64,000 nt of DNA from Rhyzopertha dominica (GCA_025024175.1 QCXZ01000064.1:20828286-20892285), one strand, 5' to 3'; counted from the stretch's first letter, positions 34,901-48,132 are shown. Translations and numbers: made by a program. The notes: a model not told the origin generated them from the letters alone.

Positions 34901-35749
34901 TTATGATACGTTCGTAGGCATCAAAGGATAAAAAAGTAGCTAATCTATCAAATGTTCAAAGTTTTCTTATATTTTTTCATAAAGTGTGGAACATTGAGCA
35001 ACCGCTAGCTTTACAAGTCAATATGTCATGTGAATAATGGATATGTAACTAAAATGTACATGCCAAAATGCCTCGTTTGTATTGTGTTCAAATTCCTTAA
35101 ATTTATTATTTCCTTAGTAGCATCGATATAATTTAAAATATGAAGTCCGTATATAGCTTTGGGTTTTATGTTGTCTCGAATCTAGATACTAAATTTTATT
35201 TGAATCACTTGAAACTCTACTGAAGAAAAAAATTCTTAGGGCGTAAGAAACATTGAGTTGAAAGTGAAAATGTTGGGACACTTTTATATGTCCTTTCTTT
35301 TTCGAAATATCAACATTTTTACATTTCTGTTTTATTTTAGCCCTTATTTCAAAGACGTTACTGTTTGCACTTGTCTGTCTGGATCTCTGCCTCATAACTT
35401 AACGGCTTAACGGATTAGGATCGTTGGCCTATCGATGATTAACATGTATTTATTTTTTGCTTTCTAAATATAAGAAATAAAATGAAATACATCTCGACTA
35501 TATAAGTAAAATGTGTTAGATTTTTGTAGAAATAGCTTTTTTAATCTTGTTTAATATTACTAGTTACATTTTTGTGATCTGCATGTCATTTTCGTTTTCT
35601 TAAGTGTGTGGGTTATGTTAAGTCTATTTATATATACCTGTTTTTAATCAGAATGTATATTTATTTATTGTACGACAGTTTTTCAAATTTTATTTGTCTA
35701 TTATATTATCTACAGTGATCCGATAATATATTTATATACCATAATACGT

Positions 35750-35860
35750 ACGAAACGTCAGACCAATAATTTTTTGTCAGTGTTTTATAACGACAGCGAT
35801 CTTTCCGAGAAATTATTGTCTCATATTACAGACGCTAAAAGCATTCACCCTAATAATACG
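35750..35860 (+). repeat. Repeat family R4, copy 2
   Basis: TTTGTCAGTGTTTTATAACG, GCGATCTTTCCGAG and GACGCTAAAAGCATTCACC, partner of 25548-25660. It lies between the two Copia gag-pol fragments. Confidence 0.5.
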
Positions 35861-36589
35861 TACTGTTACGTGCTTCCACGTTGGATTCTCTTTATTTGGC
35901 ATACGACTTATGTCGCTTAAGTCACTATTTTCGTACGAGCTCTTTAACCAGACAATCAAGAGTGGTACTATCCACTAAGGTCGGAGATTCGTATGACGTT
36001 GATAATAGTTTTTGTACTTGAACATTTTAGCACGAGGTCTTGGATTGTAACGGTATCTCTCTATTTTATTTATTCATTTAAACATCTGTCCGAATAAAAC
36101 ACGGTTACTTTGAAGCAACCTCTATGATGTTAGTTTAATTTGTTTTACGTGTGAGGTACACACACAGGATTTTAATTTTGGATTGGTAAATTCATAAATT
36201 ATAGTCTGATTTATTATAACATAGATAACTACAAATTATTTACAATTTCACATCCACCCATTTATTGCTACCAAGGATTTTGTGCGATCTCCAGCCACGT
36301 TTAAACGTTTGGCGTCATAACTAGATTCAAACTTAGGCCTTATTTACTGATAACTAATGTTGATAATTTGCTCTACCAAAAATCGAATGCAAATTGCTAT
36401 CCCGTCCATTTTCACCGTACGAGAAGAGACAAGTCAAGGCATGTTTTTCTTGAAACGTTAAGCAATATTACGTTTATTTATTAAACAGCTGCCTAAACAA
36501 TCGTCCAGATGCTTCTTCTTAAGAAAATGCTAGACATACTATATAAGGAATCGCTTTGCTTAGTGAAGATAAGCTTGAATTATTCGCGA

Positions 36590-37123
36590 TATGTTTTTTA
36601 TGCAGGGCGGAGTAAACTGCCGGCCTGTTGTTATGAACGGCCTAGGTCTCTTCTAGTATGAGAAGATTGTCCACATTCATAACAACGCCTTGTGTATCTC
36701 AGCTCATCCTGAATTTCATTTCATTATCCAAAAATCTGTTTACAAATTTAAAGATTACATCAGTAGTCATGATCTCCAGTGCTGTAATAACTGTGTAGTA
36801 CTTTTCTGATAACGATAGCAAATGAAGCAGGCTTTCTCGCTATCATCGTATTTGGATCCTAGCAACTCCATTTGTCTAAAGCAGACTCTTAACTTGTGTA
36901 AAATGATCCTGTAAGTCACATATTAAGTTTTTAATAACTTCTTCATTACGAACTGTTTTGATAGGGATCGCTTACGCTCAAATCTTTTTTCCAGCGTCAA
37001 CATCATCTCTTTGTCTCTTTGATCCTTGAAATATTCAATGTGTTTATCAGTAACAAACTGAACAGTGATACAATTTGCTTTTGCATCGTTAACTTGATGA
37101 ACGGTCCTCTCTTCAGGTTTCAT
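36590..37123 (-). pseudogene. Ty1/Copia gag fragment
   Basis: From a Met at 37123 the frame reads a 66-residue Gag segment (DAKANCITVQFVTDKHIEYF, LTLEKRFERK), a pattern usual in Copia Gag. In shifted frames it continues to VITALEIMTTD (about 36770) and a CYECGQSSHTRRD zinc knuckle (about 36650) that lacks its last Cys. The remaining pol is missing here; a similar region resumes 2 kb away at 34600. Confidence 0.65.
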
Positions 37124-37264
37124 CTGTTCCGTTTGTTGCCGAGTAACATCTAAAACATTACAAACCCCTTCTTTTTCCAGTAGCTTAATGTTTGGTACCA
37201 GACACTACTGGTATTATTATAAGGTGCTTACTTTTTTGAAGATTATCTTACGCCAGATAGGAAT

Positions 37265-37764
37265 TGTTACGAGTACGACTTCGATATATGCTGATTTCTA
37301 ACTTAACTTCCTTTATTTACACATTTGTATCGAAATACACTAAATCGAAATAGAACTAGTTAAAAACAGTAATATTATAACACTATTACTTCGGAAACCA
37401 CTATTCAGAACAGTATACTGCACTCACTAAGACTTAGAACACTTAAATACACCTAATTCGCTCTGTTCACTCGGATCTCGCTTGCTTCATTACTTCGTCG
37501 CGCGTTCTTTTAGGCGGGGTGTTTGTATCCCTCGTCGAAAATTCCGGATGTTTCTCGCTGTCGCTGTCGAAACTTCGCGAACATTCTATCGATCGAATAT
37601 GCTCGACAATCGACATTCCCTGCCATCCATATGTTGCTATGATCACTACTTAATGGACTTCGGTGTACTATTAACACCAAATCTGCATGCCTGCAGCTTT
37701 GGTCCATATATGTCTAAAACGTTAATGTACTTTAGTGTGTTAAATGTTCTGGATTTTGTTAATA

Positions 37765-37806
<42 letters not shown>

Positions 37807-37846
37807 TGACTATACTCTTGTTAGTAACGTTCCGGCTCTGAGAACA
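37265..37846 (-). repeat. Probable Copia 5' LTR (- strand)
   Basis: On the - strand the segment starts TGTTCTCAGAGCCGGAACGT and ends CTCGTAACA, 141 bp before the Gag Met. Size and TG...CA ends fit an LTR. It contains an (ATT)n microsatellite (37762-37806) and a CpG-richer half (37440-37680). No matching 3' LTR was found in the window. Confidence 0.5.
37762..37806 (+). repeat. (ATT)n microsatellite
   Basis: About 15 uninterrupted units of ATT. Confidence 0.95.
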
Positions 37847-37849
37847 TTC

Positions 37850-39325
37850 CAAATAGAGCTAAACTAGTTATCCGTTCAAACAAAGATTTTCGTGAGATTA
37901 ACACTCGAATATTTATTTAGAAATATTATTCGAAATTGTAGCAATTGTTTGTAACGCACTTCAGTTTCTTATTAAAAACATTTTTTACTCATTTTTGCTA
38001 AAACCGTATTATATGGAAAGATGCAATTGAACTGTACCAATCCGTTTAGCACGAAAATTTAAAAAAAATCAACCGAAAACAAACAACAATTTCGTTTCTA
38101 GCTAAAGAAGACATCAAAAGTTTGGAAGCTACAAAACCACTCGTTAAACCTTTTATGCAAATTATCGCAGCCCCCCATCAAGCTGTTTTACAACCCACGT
38201 GGTTAATTAGAAAATTGCCCATCTCATTCGTCTGCACAATGTATCAAAGTTACTGGGCTACACCTGCCGTCATCCTTTTTTGACCCGAACGAAATTGGGC
38301 TGTAATTCGCATACTGAAGTTTACAACGGAGACTAATGTCTTAATAATCTCAAGCTGACCACCTGTCCTTACACCGCAGGTTAGAAGTAAGGTCTCGAGC
38401 CAGCTATACCTCTTTATTGGGCTGTATAAATTGTCTTCGAAGCTATAATTGAGAAACAAACATCTGCAAAGGTTTCGAGAGTTCTGCGTTTTATTGCTGA
38501 GCACAGAATTTGATGATAATGCAACGAGGTGATCGTTTATTCATGGCATCCCTAAGGACTTCCGCATGATCGTCCTTTTGCTTGATATTAATATAGGGTT
38601 TTTGTCCAGGGGCTTGTGGAAATTATCAATTAAATCAATTTACGGCTCTCAGGAAAGTGAGCACAACTCTTGCTTTGCTAGATACTTGTCAATTGTCATC
38701 TGCCGATTGTCGAATTTGATATATGTCGTTTAATATGAGAAAACGGGAAAAAGTGTGTATTTTCAACATAATGCTGTAGTGTTTTGTGTGATAGATAATC
38801 AAGTTCTTAAAGTCAAGTCTTAACTGGATAAAGCTCATATTGCAGGGCTGTGGAGTGACACCGTTCAGCATAACTTTTAGGTTTAGGTTATGTATCGTAG
38901 TTGTGAGGTTATGACTACAGTAAGTTGATAAATTGTCCTGTGATGAACTAAAAAATGTTTTAACCTGCCCTAATGGTAAAATTCAGTTAGGTTAAGTGGC
39001 AGAGACGCTAGCAGCACTACCCGAGTACCGGGTATTTTACGAGCACGTTTTCTAACCTAGNCAGCTTAATTGTGGTAAAATGCTAGTTACAAAATAAATG
39101 CAAACATGAAAATAGGGAAAAAGACTGAGACAAATAGTTAGGTTTATAAAGCCATGCCTGAGAGGTGGTGATTGCAACAAAATGGGATTCTGAGGGACGT
39201 AATTGCATATATTAAAGTATATATTATTATTGGCTGCAAATTGTTGTAAAATCCATCAATTTTATGGATCTAACTTTATCCGTAACCCTCAGTAGAGTAT
39301 ATGATAGTTGACACTATATTGTGGC
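37850..39325. other. Gene-free stretch
   Basis: Short ORFs only; no domain recognised. Confidence 0.4.
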
Positions 39326-39328
39326 TGT

Positions 39329-39413
39329 TGTAGTTTGGCAGCAGTTACGAAAAGGCGGCACAAAGAATTCAGAAATCAACCCCGCCCGCTTTGCATGAAT
39401 ATAGAAACTCTGT
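39329..39413 (+). repeat. Dispersed repeat family R3, copy 1
   Basis: TTGGCAGCAGTTACGAAAAG, GGCGGCACAAAGAATTCAGA and TTGCATGAATATAGAAAC recur at 48133-48219 in the same orientation. About 85 bp; no frame. Confidence 0.65.
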
Positions 39414-40559
39414 ACAAGGAACGACATGTTTGAAGCAATAATTGTTAGTAAGTGAATTGTATGGAGTACAATATAAATGTTTCCTGAAAAAGTAATTGCC
39501 TACTGATATTTTTACCAAATGATCTCTGTACCTCCAAATACATTCTTTATTGAACGATTCCTTACAAAAAAAATAAGTTGACTATTTAATACATTATGTA
39601 TACAAAATGTGTGTATGTGAGTGGAAACATTGTAGCACCGAGAGAACTACATTATTAAAAGTCACCAAGATACTACATACTTTTTATAAACCCAGCATAA
39701 AGTAATAAATTTCATCTAAATACTTACAATATTTAGATCGATTTTTAGGCTATTCTAATGATGTAAAACGTTTAATTTGTGGTAAAATTTTCAAACCCCA
39801 CAGGAGAGTTAAACTAGGTAAATATCTCGGTAAATATGAAAAAGGTGTAAGCCTAAGCTTGTATTATTTTAAATGAACCATCCTGTAAAGTTGCAACTTC
39901 AGCAAGGCATTTCACTAATAAACAAGGATAAACGAACAGACTTCTAGTTACTGGTATAAAATTAATCGTTATGTCAGTCAGTTGTCAGTCACACTGAAAG
40001 CAGCGCATTATAAATATTAATATCTTGTTCCACTGGGCGCTCAGCCAGAGATATCCTCGGCAAAAGCAGATTCCACCTTTGAAGTTCGCACTGCAGCCAT
40101 TCAATGTTGTACTAATTAAGCCACCTACAGTTTGGCATTTAATAATGCAGTATAAATTGTCCAGGGGAGATTTCATTTAAACGGATTCTGTATGGGAAAA
40201 GATTACACCCGGGCCGCTACAAAAGGAAGGCGAATAAAATAAAGCCAGGGTAATTAAAAATAGCTTAATCTCAGAGACGCAGTGTGGACTGCGTTGGAAA
40301 CAAAAGGCGATTTGCAAGGCAGACGACATAGAATTACGTACTAGAATATTAATTTGTCTTTGAAAAACGTGGAGGATGTAGTTTTATTGCTGTCAAGCTT
40401 TACGCTTGCCTTGGTATTCAGCTTATACAAGGAGATTTTCTTGTAATAATTTTGAAATGTAACCAGGAGTTGGTGTAAATAAATAATACAATAAGAATGC
40501 AATGAAAATGTTAATTATATATATTTCTTCTAGTTCAAAACTTACTGATCTGTGCAACA

Positions 40560-41362
40560 ATAATGATAACCTGCGCACGCGTTCTGGTTGGTTAGGGATT
40601 AGAGCGTTAAAACTATATCTTCTCTACCAGCAGGTATAGGGTTATGTTTCGTCCGGCAGAAGGAGAACATGTCATGTCCTGCTATACACCGTCCTCCTTC
40701 CGGCCGGCTTTGCAAAGTTTCCGGCTGTTTGCAATTTTCCAGAATGCACTGACTGGCACATTCAATATTTGAAAAGCGGTTGCTGTTATTACTTAACTAA
40801 CTCAAGCCCCATCTTGCGCTTGGATTTTTCATCAGTCAATAGTTAAAACTGCCACCTGATGGCGCGGCACTGAGAAACTATTGCGGAGGCCGATCGCGGA
40901 TCCGATTTTACACGAACCAAAGATGGTGACTGTCTTTGTTTTATTGTTGTTTGCGTTCACGTTCGTGGTATCACGGATTATATAAGAAGTAAGAATCATA
41001 GATAAAGACAAGACAAATAGATTGGAATCTCTCGGTGGTGGGGGGTGACCATACGGATTAGTTTAGCCTAGTGACACGGCAAATTTTTGGCGCTAGCATC
41101 TGCTTGCAGTACAGTGACTTTATAAAGTCACTGTGCTTACAGTTGGCGGCAGGTTGGCGGTTTAGTTATTTATTTGACAGTTGCGTCGGGACCAGTTTAT
41201 CAAGAATGTATAACAGCACGTAAATAATTCAAATTCAAACTGTAATTTGTTAATAACAATAATGTTTAGCTTGCATAAAATATTCTTGAACTGCTGAATG
41301 TGCGAACAGTCATTTCTACTACAAGGCGAGGTTCTGACAGTTGCGGACGAGGAGGTGAGTTG
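40560..41362 (+). other. CpG-richer patch, possible unassigned promoter or 5' exon
   Basis: This stretch has more CpG and G+C than its neighbours. It contains a 20-codon ORF starting ATGGTGACTGTCTTTG (about 40923) that reads like a signal peptide, and a consensus splice donor GACGAGGAG|GTGAGT at about 41347-41362. No downstream exon or conserved protein was identified, so this is a candidate only. Confidence 0.25.
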
Positions 41363-42917
41363 TACTAGTTTTTGTAAAAATATATCTCAATAACCGCATG
41401 GAAGTTACTACAGAGACTTGTTTTTCGATAAAGTAGTTCACACTTAAAATGATGTAGGTACACTTGGTGCTACAAAAGCTTATTATGAATTCTTAACATG
41501 TTTAAATGTTCTGCTTCTTCTCAAGAGTTAAGAAAATGTTAAAAGTTAAATAAGTGAGTCGATTTGCACTTATATGGATGAGAAGCAATTTTATTATATT
41601 ATATTTGTCTACTTGAGCATTGCAAATCCGCTATCACAGTCATTTACGGCTTAAAGCTATGTAATTTTATCCATCCAAATGCAAATTGGTTCACTTAAAT
41701 ATTTGTAAGGGTAGTACAGTTCTAGTAAATAGTAGCGTCCTGATGATAAATATTACTTCGGCCGTAAAGTAATTTATTACATCTGAGTAAGTGATACCTT
41801 TAATCGACATTCATTGTACTATCACAGCAGCAGCACTGATGTGAATATGTTTAATGGGTTGTTTTACTTCCAGATAGCGAACGAGGACGTACACAATCTC
41901 AAAAAAATATCTCATAGCAAATTCAACATTAACTTCACAACAATTCAATATACTTTAACTGTTATCGAATGATACATCGTACAGTATACCAGCAATTTTT
42001 ATTAATAACAAAACTTAAGACATTTTGCTCTTGGCGTTTCTTGAAATATAGTGTATGTACCTACCAAACTGGCCCCTTTGGGAAATCTTGCGTGGATACC
42101 ACCCCTTATTTATCACATACTCTTATATAATATTATAATAAAGACCCTTTGGAAATATTTTTATTTACAATGAAGGTCTGTTTAAAATATGCGTACTTGT
42201 TTCAGATGTACCAAATATGACTGAAACGCATTAAAAAAGATAGCTTATTTACGCTATCTGGTTTGTCACAAGCATTTCGGTGAGTTATTTCGACTCCCTG
42301 GAGAAAAGACTTATAAAATGTACATTTATGATCATTATAATTATTTGTGAATACCAAACGGCTTTTGTTTTGTTTATCATCATTTAATTGCAAATTATTC
42401 TTAAGTAATCTCTTATTTAATTTGCAAGTAGTTTATTCCCGCGCCGTTTCAAGTTATGTGACAAGTAACTTCGAAGAGGTAGTAATAGAACAAACTAGGT
42501 GCAAAGAAAGAGATTAAAAGAAAATAAAAAATCTGACTTGCATATTGTTGCTGCACCATTTAAAGCAGTTTCCTATGTTATCGACTTGGCATATTCGTGT
42601 GTAGTTCAGCCTAGTGACACTGCAGGCGCTTTATATGAACCTACCCCCACCATTAGAGTTTCCCATCTATTTATCTTGCCCTTGTCTATGGTAAGAACTA
42701 AGTTGATATAGGGCCTACCGAAAACCGAATGATGCTAAAAAATCACTGCGAGTAGGGCGCAGACATATTAGTGCGCAAATAATTAGCGAGTTGGCAACGC
42801 TCGTAGCATGCACGTGGTTTGCACTATTTCATAATTCGCATGTTATTGTTTTTGAGGTTAATCGTATTCAATGTTTTTCTTGTGTGGAGACCCAAAATTA
42901 AGTTACGTTTAGGTATT

Positions 42918-42990
42918 ATGCCGCATTGTTTTGTGAAAGGTTGCAAAACAGCGACAGAAGATAAAACAATGGGATAATGTCCTTCCATCG
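42918..42990 (+). pseudogene. THAP zinc-finger first exon, frameshifted
   Basis: ATG at 42918 begins MPHCFVKGCKTATEDKTM, the signature start of a THAP domain (Met-Pro-x-Cys, then C-x4-C). A stop follows at once, but one frame over the sequence continues MSFH, the usual THAP Ser-Phe-His block, up to a good donor CATCG|GTAATA at 42990. A single indel therefore separates the two halves. No second exon was recognised. THAP domains occur in P-element-type transposases and in host proteins; which source applies here cannot be told. Confidence 0.55.
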
Positions 42991-43099
42991 GTAATATTTT
43001 TTCATTTGTTACATTGTATAAGTATGTAATTATTTTTTGATATCAAATTAATTATTTTTTAGCGATTTTTATTATTTATTCTTTAGAATCAACCAATGA

Positions 43100-44980
43100 G
43101 TCATTACGCGCCCGTTTAAGGTGGCATCCTCCATTCAGCCGCAATTTGTTGAGCGTGCTATAGAGAATAAAGATCTAGTTAGTTCTTATGTGACCCATGT
43201 TTACATTAAACTAGTACATAAAGTATGGTGTCTTCTACGCCTAAAATTCATCCTTTTTAATACAGAACGTGCTCCTTTCTATTTGTAACAAATGGTAAGT
43301 AGATACATAATAGGCAATGTGTATATCATGATCACCTGTCTGCTACTGCGTGTGAATATTGGCATGAGATTTCGCATTTCATTTTAATTCTCATCACAGT
43401 TGTTTGATGGCTATTTATCTTCAAAATATAATATTAAGTTTATTAACAGATGCATCAAGTTGCATACACACGTATGATAGCCTAGGTCATGCTAGAATCC
43501 AGTATACGGTTAATTATTCTACTTACTAATAAATAAATTATATTATAAATATTATTCGTAAATAAACTGAATAACAGAATGTATTTATACTAATTCATTT
43601 TTATATTTTCTAATCAATATAGGTAATTTAAATAAATATAATTAATTTGTTGTTTTATTTATGAATATTTGTTAATTAATTGGTAAATTACTAAGACTTA
43701 CAGATAATTATGATATTTATAAATATATATTTTTATAAAAGTTACTATGTGCTTTTTGATAACTCCAAATATCATTTAGAACAAAGGAAACCAAATATTT
43801 ACAGAAAAAATGTTTTATTTTTCTATCTTTGACCTTGAATACATGAGATTCTATGACTAATGACTTATAAAAGTTAATATAATGATTTATGCAAGTTTAT
43901 ACTTATTACTAAATTTTGATAATAGAAATTAGCCCAATAATTGTATGAACTGTTTTGTTGAGGCATTTATTTGATATATAAAATTTTATACGAAAATACG
44001 TCTGAGATACGTTTTAGGCTGCAGTGTATACCTCTACAAGGTTAAGTAGTACCACGGTTATCCGCATTCTTGAAGCAATGCCTTCATTGTAAAAGTTGAA
44101 CACGGGCTATTTGTATCCAGTAATCCAATACTGCGTACGAGTAGCGAGTAGTGGTTAGCTATTCGCTCAGTCACATTTTCAGTGAATTCGTGGTACGGAA
44201 TATTGGATAACCGACACAAGGGAAATTTAACGAATGACAGACAACGCATAATAAAATTTTTGGAAACAAAGTTTGAAAATTTATAATGCATAATGGATTG
44301 AGATATCAAGACCTGTAGCATGCTCAGCTCGCTCGCTAGATTTCATTGTTCTTATTTCTTTTTGGGGAGTTTTAAAAGCCAAAGTTAATGCAACTAGCCC
44401 AGACAGCATTACCGAATTAAGGCAGAATATCGTAGTTACCGGCAGAAATTCATGTCGTAAGGGCGTTCAACGTATAGTTAACAACAGTATAAGAAAACGA
44501 CTGTATTTTTAGCTAGTACAGAATGGCGGGTTATCTAAACATTTACGTTAGTAACTACAGATTATTGTGGTTATTTAATCTCCAATTTATTATACTAAAC
44601 CACTGTTTTTTTTTAATTCTGGTTGCATTTTGTTCTTAAGTCTCCTATCATATTTAACGCAAACTAGTTCCATTTTTTGTTCGAATTGTCTATTTCCAAT
44701 ATCAACTTTGTCTTCAATAGTAAATAAAAAAACTGTTTTTGTGAATTTTATATGTAGTCCGTTAGTAAAATGCTAAGTGTTTTACCTACGTGTCGCTGTA
44801 CTATTTTTTAATGTCAAATAACGCTCCACAAAAAAATTCATTAAAGAAACTACCTAAAAATGTACCCTAACAATGTCTTTGAGAATCAAAAAAAGTTTAA
44901 ACAAAAAAAATAACGAGCGATTAAAAAATTGACATTTTCATTTTTTTTCATTTATAGCCTAAAATTTTAGAAAAATTTCG
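43100..44980. other. Gene-free AT-rich stretch
   Basis: Very AT-rich, with short ORFs and no recognised domain. Confidence 0.4.
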
Positions 44981-44994
44981 TTCACACATCTAGG

Positions 44995-45235
44995 AAGCAA
45001 AATTGTTTTGCGTCATGACAATGCTTCCCCACATACAGCTCCGTAAACGGTGAAGTTTTCGTAGGAGTCACGTGAAATTATTGCCCTATAGCCCCGACTT
45101 ATCACCCTGTGACCTCTTCCTATTTCCAAGAAGAAAAGATAAATGAGCGGTTGGTGTTTTCTGATTACAAATAGTTCTCTTCCTGCATTCTAAAACCTTG
45201 TATCTGAGGTGACCAAAGAACAGTGGAATTATTGT
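44995..45235 (+). pseudogene. Mariner-like transposase C-terminal fragment
   Basis: RHDNASPHTAP starts at about 45011 and holds the second catalytic Asp (45017-45019) in the usual HDNA-x-PHTA form. In a shifted frame PYSPDLSPCDLFLFP follows, with the third acidic residue of the DDD triad. Stops and frame changes abound. No terminal repeats were found around it. Confidence 0.75.
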
Positions 45236-45316
45236 TTTAACAAATAGTTAATTAGAATAAATAAGTGTATAGAGTTAGAAGATAAATACTCATATTTTCT
45301 TTTTATTCTTTATTTA

Positions 45317-45460
45317 TTAATAAAGTTTCCAAAAATTTTTGGTGGCACCTACGTATGCTACAACAAATTTCATATTAAATGACACGCTTAAGACAAATTC
45401 AATTCCTTTGCTATTCAAAAGGCATGTACACAAAACTGAAATGAATTTCAATATATCCTC
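45317..45460 (-). CDS. Small hypothetical ORF with adjacent AATAAA (doubtful)
   Basis: On the - strand an ORF of 90 codons from 45589 has an internal Met (about 45460) followed by a hydrophobic stretch (EDILKFISVLCTCLL). It stops at 45317 next to overlapping AATAAA hexamers. The upstream 45480-45870 is richer in CpG than its surroundings. No homology recognised. Could be a small gene, a processed copy or chance. Confidence 0.2.
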   Translation of the reverse strand, partial: EDILKFISVLCTCLLNSKGIEFVLSVSFNMKFVVAYVGATKNFWKLY

Positions 45461-45879
45461 CATTTTAAGCCTTTTGCAACTTGTACGCGTTACACCACCA
45501 AACCTTCTCGTTATGCCATGACAGACTGCATCATCTAACCTGCCTTCCAGACACCACGAACACCATACGCGAGAATAATGGCGTGACAAACGGTCATAGA
45601 GGGCGCAGTACCGCCATGTGTATAATAAACAAACACAGCGTGTATAATTATTCCGCGCTCTTATTGGGAAAATGGCACCATGATTATAGAGAAGAATTTA
45701 ATGCACTCCATGCAACGCACTGCCGCAGATCATCTATCACGTCGACGCTGCAAAAATACCATAGGGTGGAGCCACAGGAAATGTCCATTTTTGACGTCAC
45801 AGTGGTAACAACTTCCGATGTAGGTACAACGATGCGAGTTGAACTGTCGAAAAAGGTTCAAACAAACGTATAAAATATT

Positions 45880-47100
45880 TATATATTTTGTGGTAATATT
45901 TTAGTGTTTATTGCGTCATATAACTAGAGAACTGTACTACTGAATATTTTGCCTTGAGTGATGGCTGTTCGCTGCGGTTTCACTGATGGTACTGATAATA
46001 ATTAAATTATTCAACAATAAACTGTTCCATTCTTATAGATATGCAAAACTGTACGCAATTTACGTAATAGCCCAAGCAATAAGTGGTTGTGCCTGAAAAA
46101 ATAGCAAAGTGTTTTGTTTACCAAAAAGTAAGCGCTCAACATTTGCCTACTTGAACATATGAACTCTTTTCATATTTGACATTTTTCCATTGTTGCAATA
46201 TATCACGCAGATACTTTTTACAAAACCTGGATTACTTTCTCATTAGTTCATGTTAAAAAAAAATCATAATTTTTAAAGCAGATTTCAAAAATACTATAAT
46301 CGATATAATATAATAAACTTGAACAACTAACTTTCAGGTGAACTTTCTAAATTATGTTAACTTTCACATGTTCAAAACACTAGGTAAATTTGAACCTTTT
46401 TTAGCCTCTCGTTATCGTTCAAATACGAGTTGTCTCAACTTCCGGTTTAGTATTTTCAGCCTCACTTTCTGCTAGTCTTGAACGCGTGCTGCTCTTGCAC
46501 TTTCAGTCTGAGACCCACTTTCAGCTTTAACTACCCTGAACAACTTTTTAACTTTATTTTTTTGTATTTAAATACACCTCTTCAATCGGCAATGTAGGTC
46601 TCTGTACTTACAGATCAACCTACACCGTAGTTCATAAAGTAACCGCTAGTTAACTTATAGGCGATTTATATAAAATGTATCCCCAAAGTGCGGCATCATT
46701 CCACACATACCGCTACCCTATTACAGTGAGAGCGACTCGAAGAAAAGCCTGCTATACATATTCTGGTTGTTGTCGGACTCTGCTCGTTTAGATCTAATGC
46801 GACAACTAAATAAATTCATAAACGGGCATGCGTTAGTTTAACATCCAAGACTTCAATGCTTTGCTGTGCTGGACTACAAGTTACGCTTTCGGGAATATGT
46901 AAATATCCTTATACATAAGTTCTATGAAGAACTGAAGATACTCTACGCTAGTAAACATGCTTTGAACAAAAAACGGTGTGAAGGTTTGGCATGATCCGTG
47001 TTTTCTTAAAGTATTGTATTATATAGTTCTTGTATAGACCATAGAATGGGTTTATGTGACATCACAAACTTAATAAAAGAACGTAATAGTGGAGTGTAAA
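45880..47100. other. Gene-free stretch
   Basis: No domain-bearing frame or repeat partner found. Confidence 0.4.
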
Positions 47101-47301
47101 GTCACATTGTGAGCTGTTATAAACCGCATATAGATTTTTGTTTGAAAAAGTTCAGAGTAGAAAACTTGGTGAATTTTGGTCACAAGAAGGCAGGCATGGA
47201 ATCAAGGTCTGAGAAAATAACTCTAAGGGAATCAATCATAAGAAAAACAAAGACAAATCACATTTTCAACAAAATCCTGGCAGAAGGCGACTTTACGTAC
47301 C

Positions 47302-47575
47302 GTATTGTCTTACCAATTCCAAAAGTTTCAAACCCAACAGGTTACTCTGACTTACCTCCAATAAGTATACTTTCTATTTTTTTTAATACTCAAGGAAATC
47401 GTTATAACAGAAGTAAATGATTATACTGAAAAATTACCTCCTTCACAATCTGACTTTCGCAAAAGCTATAGCACTCCCAGTGCTCTTCTGAGTGTGGGAC
47501 AGAGCTTGGCTACCAGTCTGGATAACTCTCATATCTCTACATATTAGTTTGTGTACAACTCTGCAGTCTTGTCCA
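47302..47575 (+). pseudogene. Non-LTR retrotransposon reverse-transcriptase fragment
   Basis: Reads RIVLPIPKVSNPTGYSDLPP then ISILS, and after a frameshift VITEVNDYTEKLPPSQSDFR then KSYSTPSALLSV. This matches the N-terminal RT blocks of jockey/CR1-like elements (...PIPK...D.RPIS.LP...Q.GFR...ST..ALL). Truncated on both sides and interrupted. Confidence 0.75.
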
Positions 47576-47619
47576 CGACGATTCAATAAGATCAACTTCA
47601 AAAAAAATCAAAAGCTAAT

Positions 47620-47810
47620 CATTTTTAAGTATTTAGATGGCAATGCCATCTGTCAGCATCACACTGACATGATGCCAAAGCCACCTAGCTGCCATTATAG
47701 AAACTACTTCCTAAAGGATGTGACCTGTAGCCTGACAAATTGGCATGCACCTGCAAACTTCAATTTGACGGCAGGCCCCCACGGCACTTTTTACAAGCGG
47801 GCAAGAATCG
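47620..47810 (-). repeat. Dispersed repeat family R1, copy B
   Basis: Inverted relative to copies A (6651-6858) and C (60888-61072). Begins with the palindrome AGATGGCAATGCCATCT (about 47635-47651), then GCCAAAGCCACCTAGCTGCC, CAAATTGGCATGC, TTCAATTTGACGGCAGGCCC and CCACGGCACTTTTT. Confidence 0.8.
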
Positions 47811-48132
47811 ATATAGATTAAAATGCATGTCTATGCTGTGCTGTCTGCACCGCAACCAACAGCAGATAGATCGATTTCGCTATCATTTTAGCTCACCAGT
47901 GCAGTTAGGTCTAGTGCAGACAGCACGGCAATCTTAAACATTTTTACCACCAGCAGATATGAGTGCTATCTCATTAAAACGTCGCGGACAAGACTCTTTG
48001 CAGAGCTGTACACAATGCATACGAGATAACCTTTGAAAGGTGTATGATAATAATTACATTCTACACTCGCAAAAAATCTTAATGTGGTGTGACATTGATC
48101 TGCTTTCAACTACTATCGTCGCGCCGTGCATA

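Noticed and set aside
34600..34917. 105-codon + strand ORF
   Set aside because: Shadow of the - strand Copia remnant; no domain.
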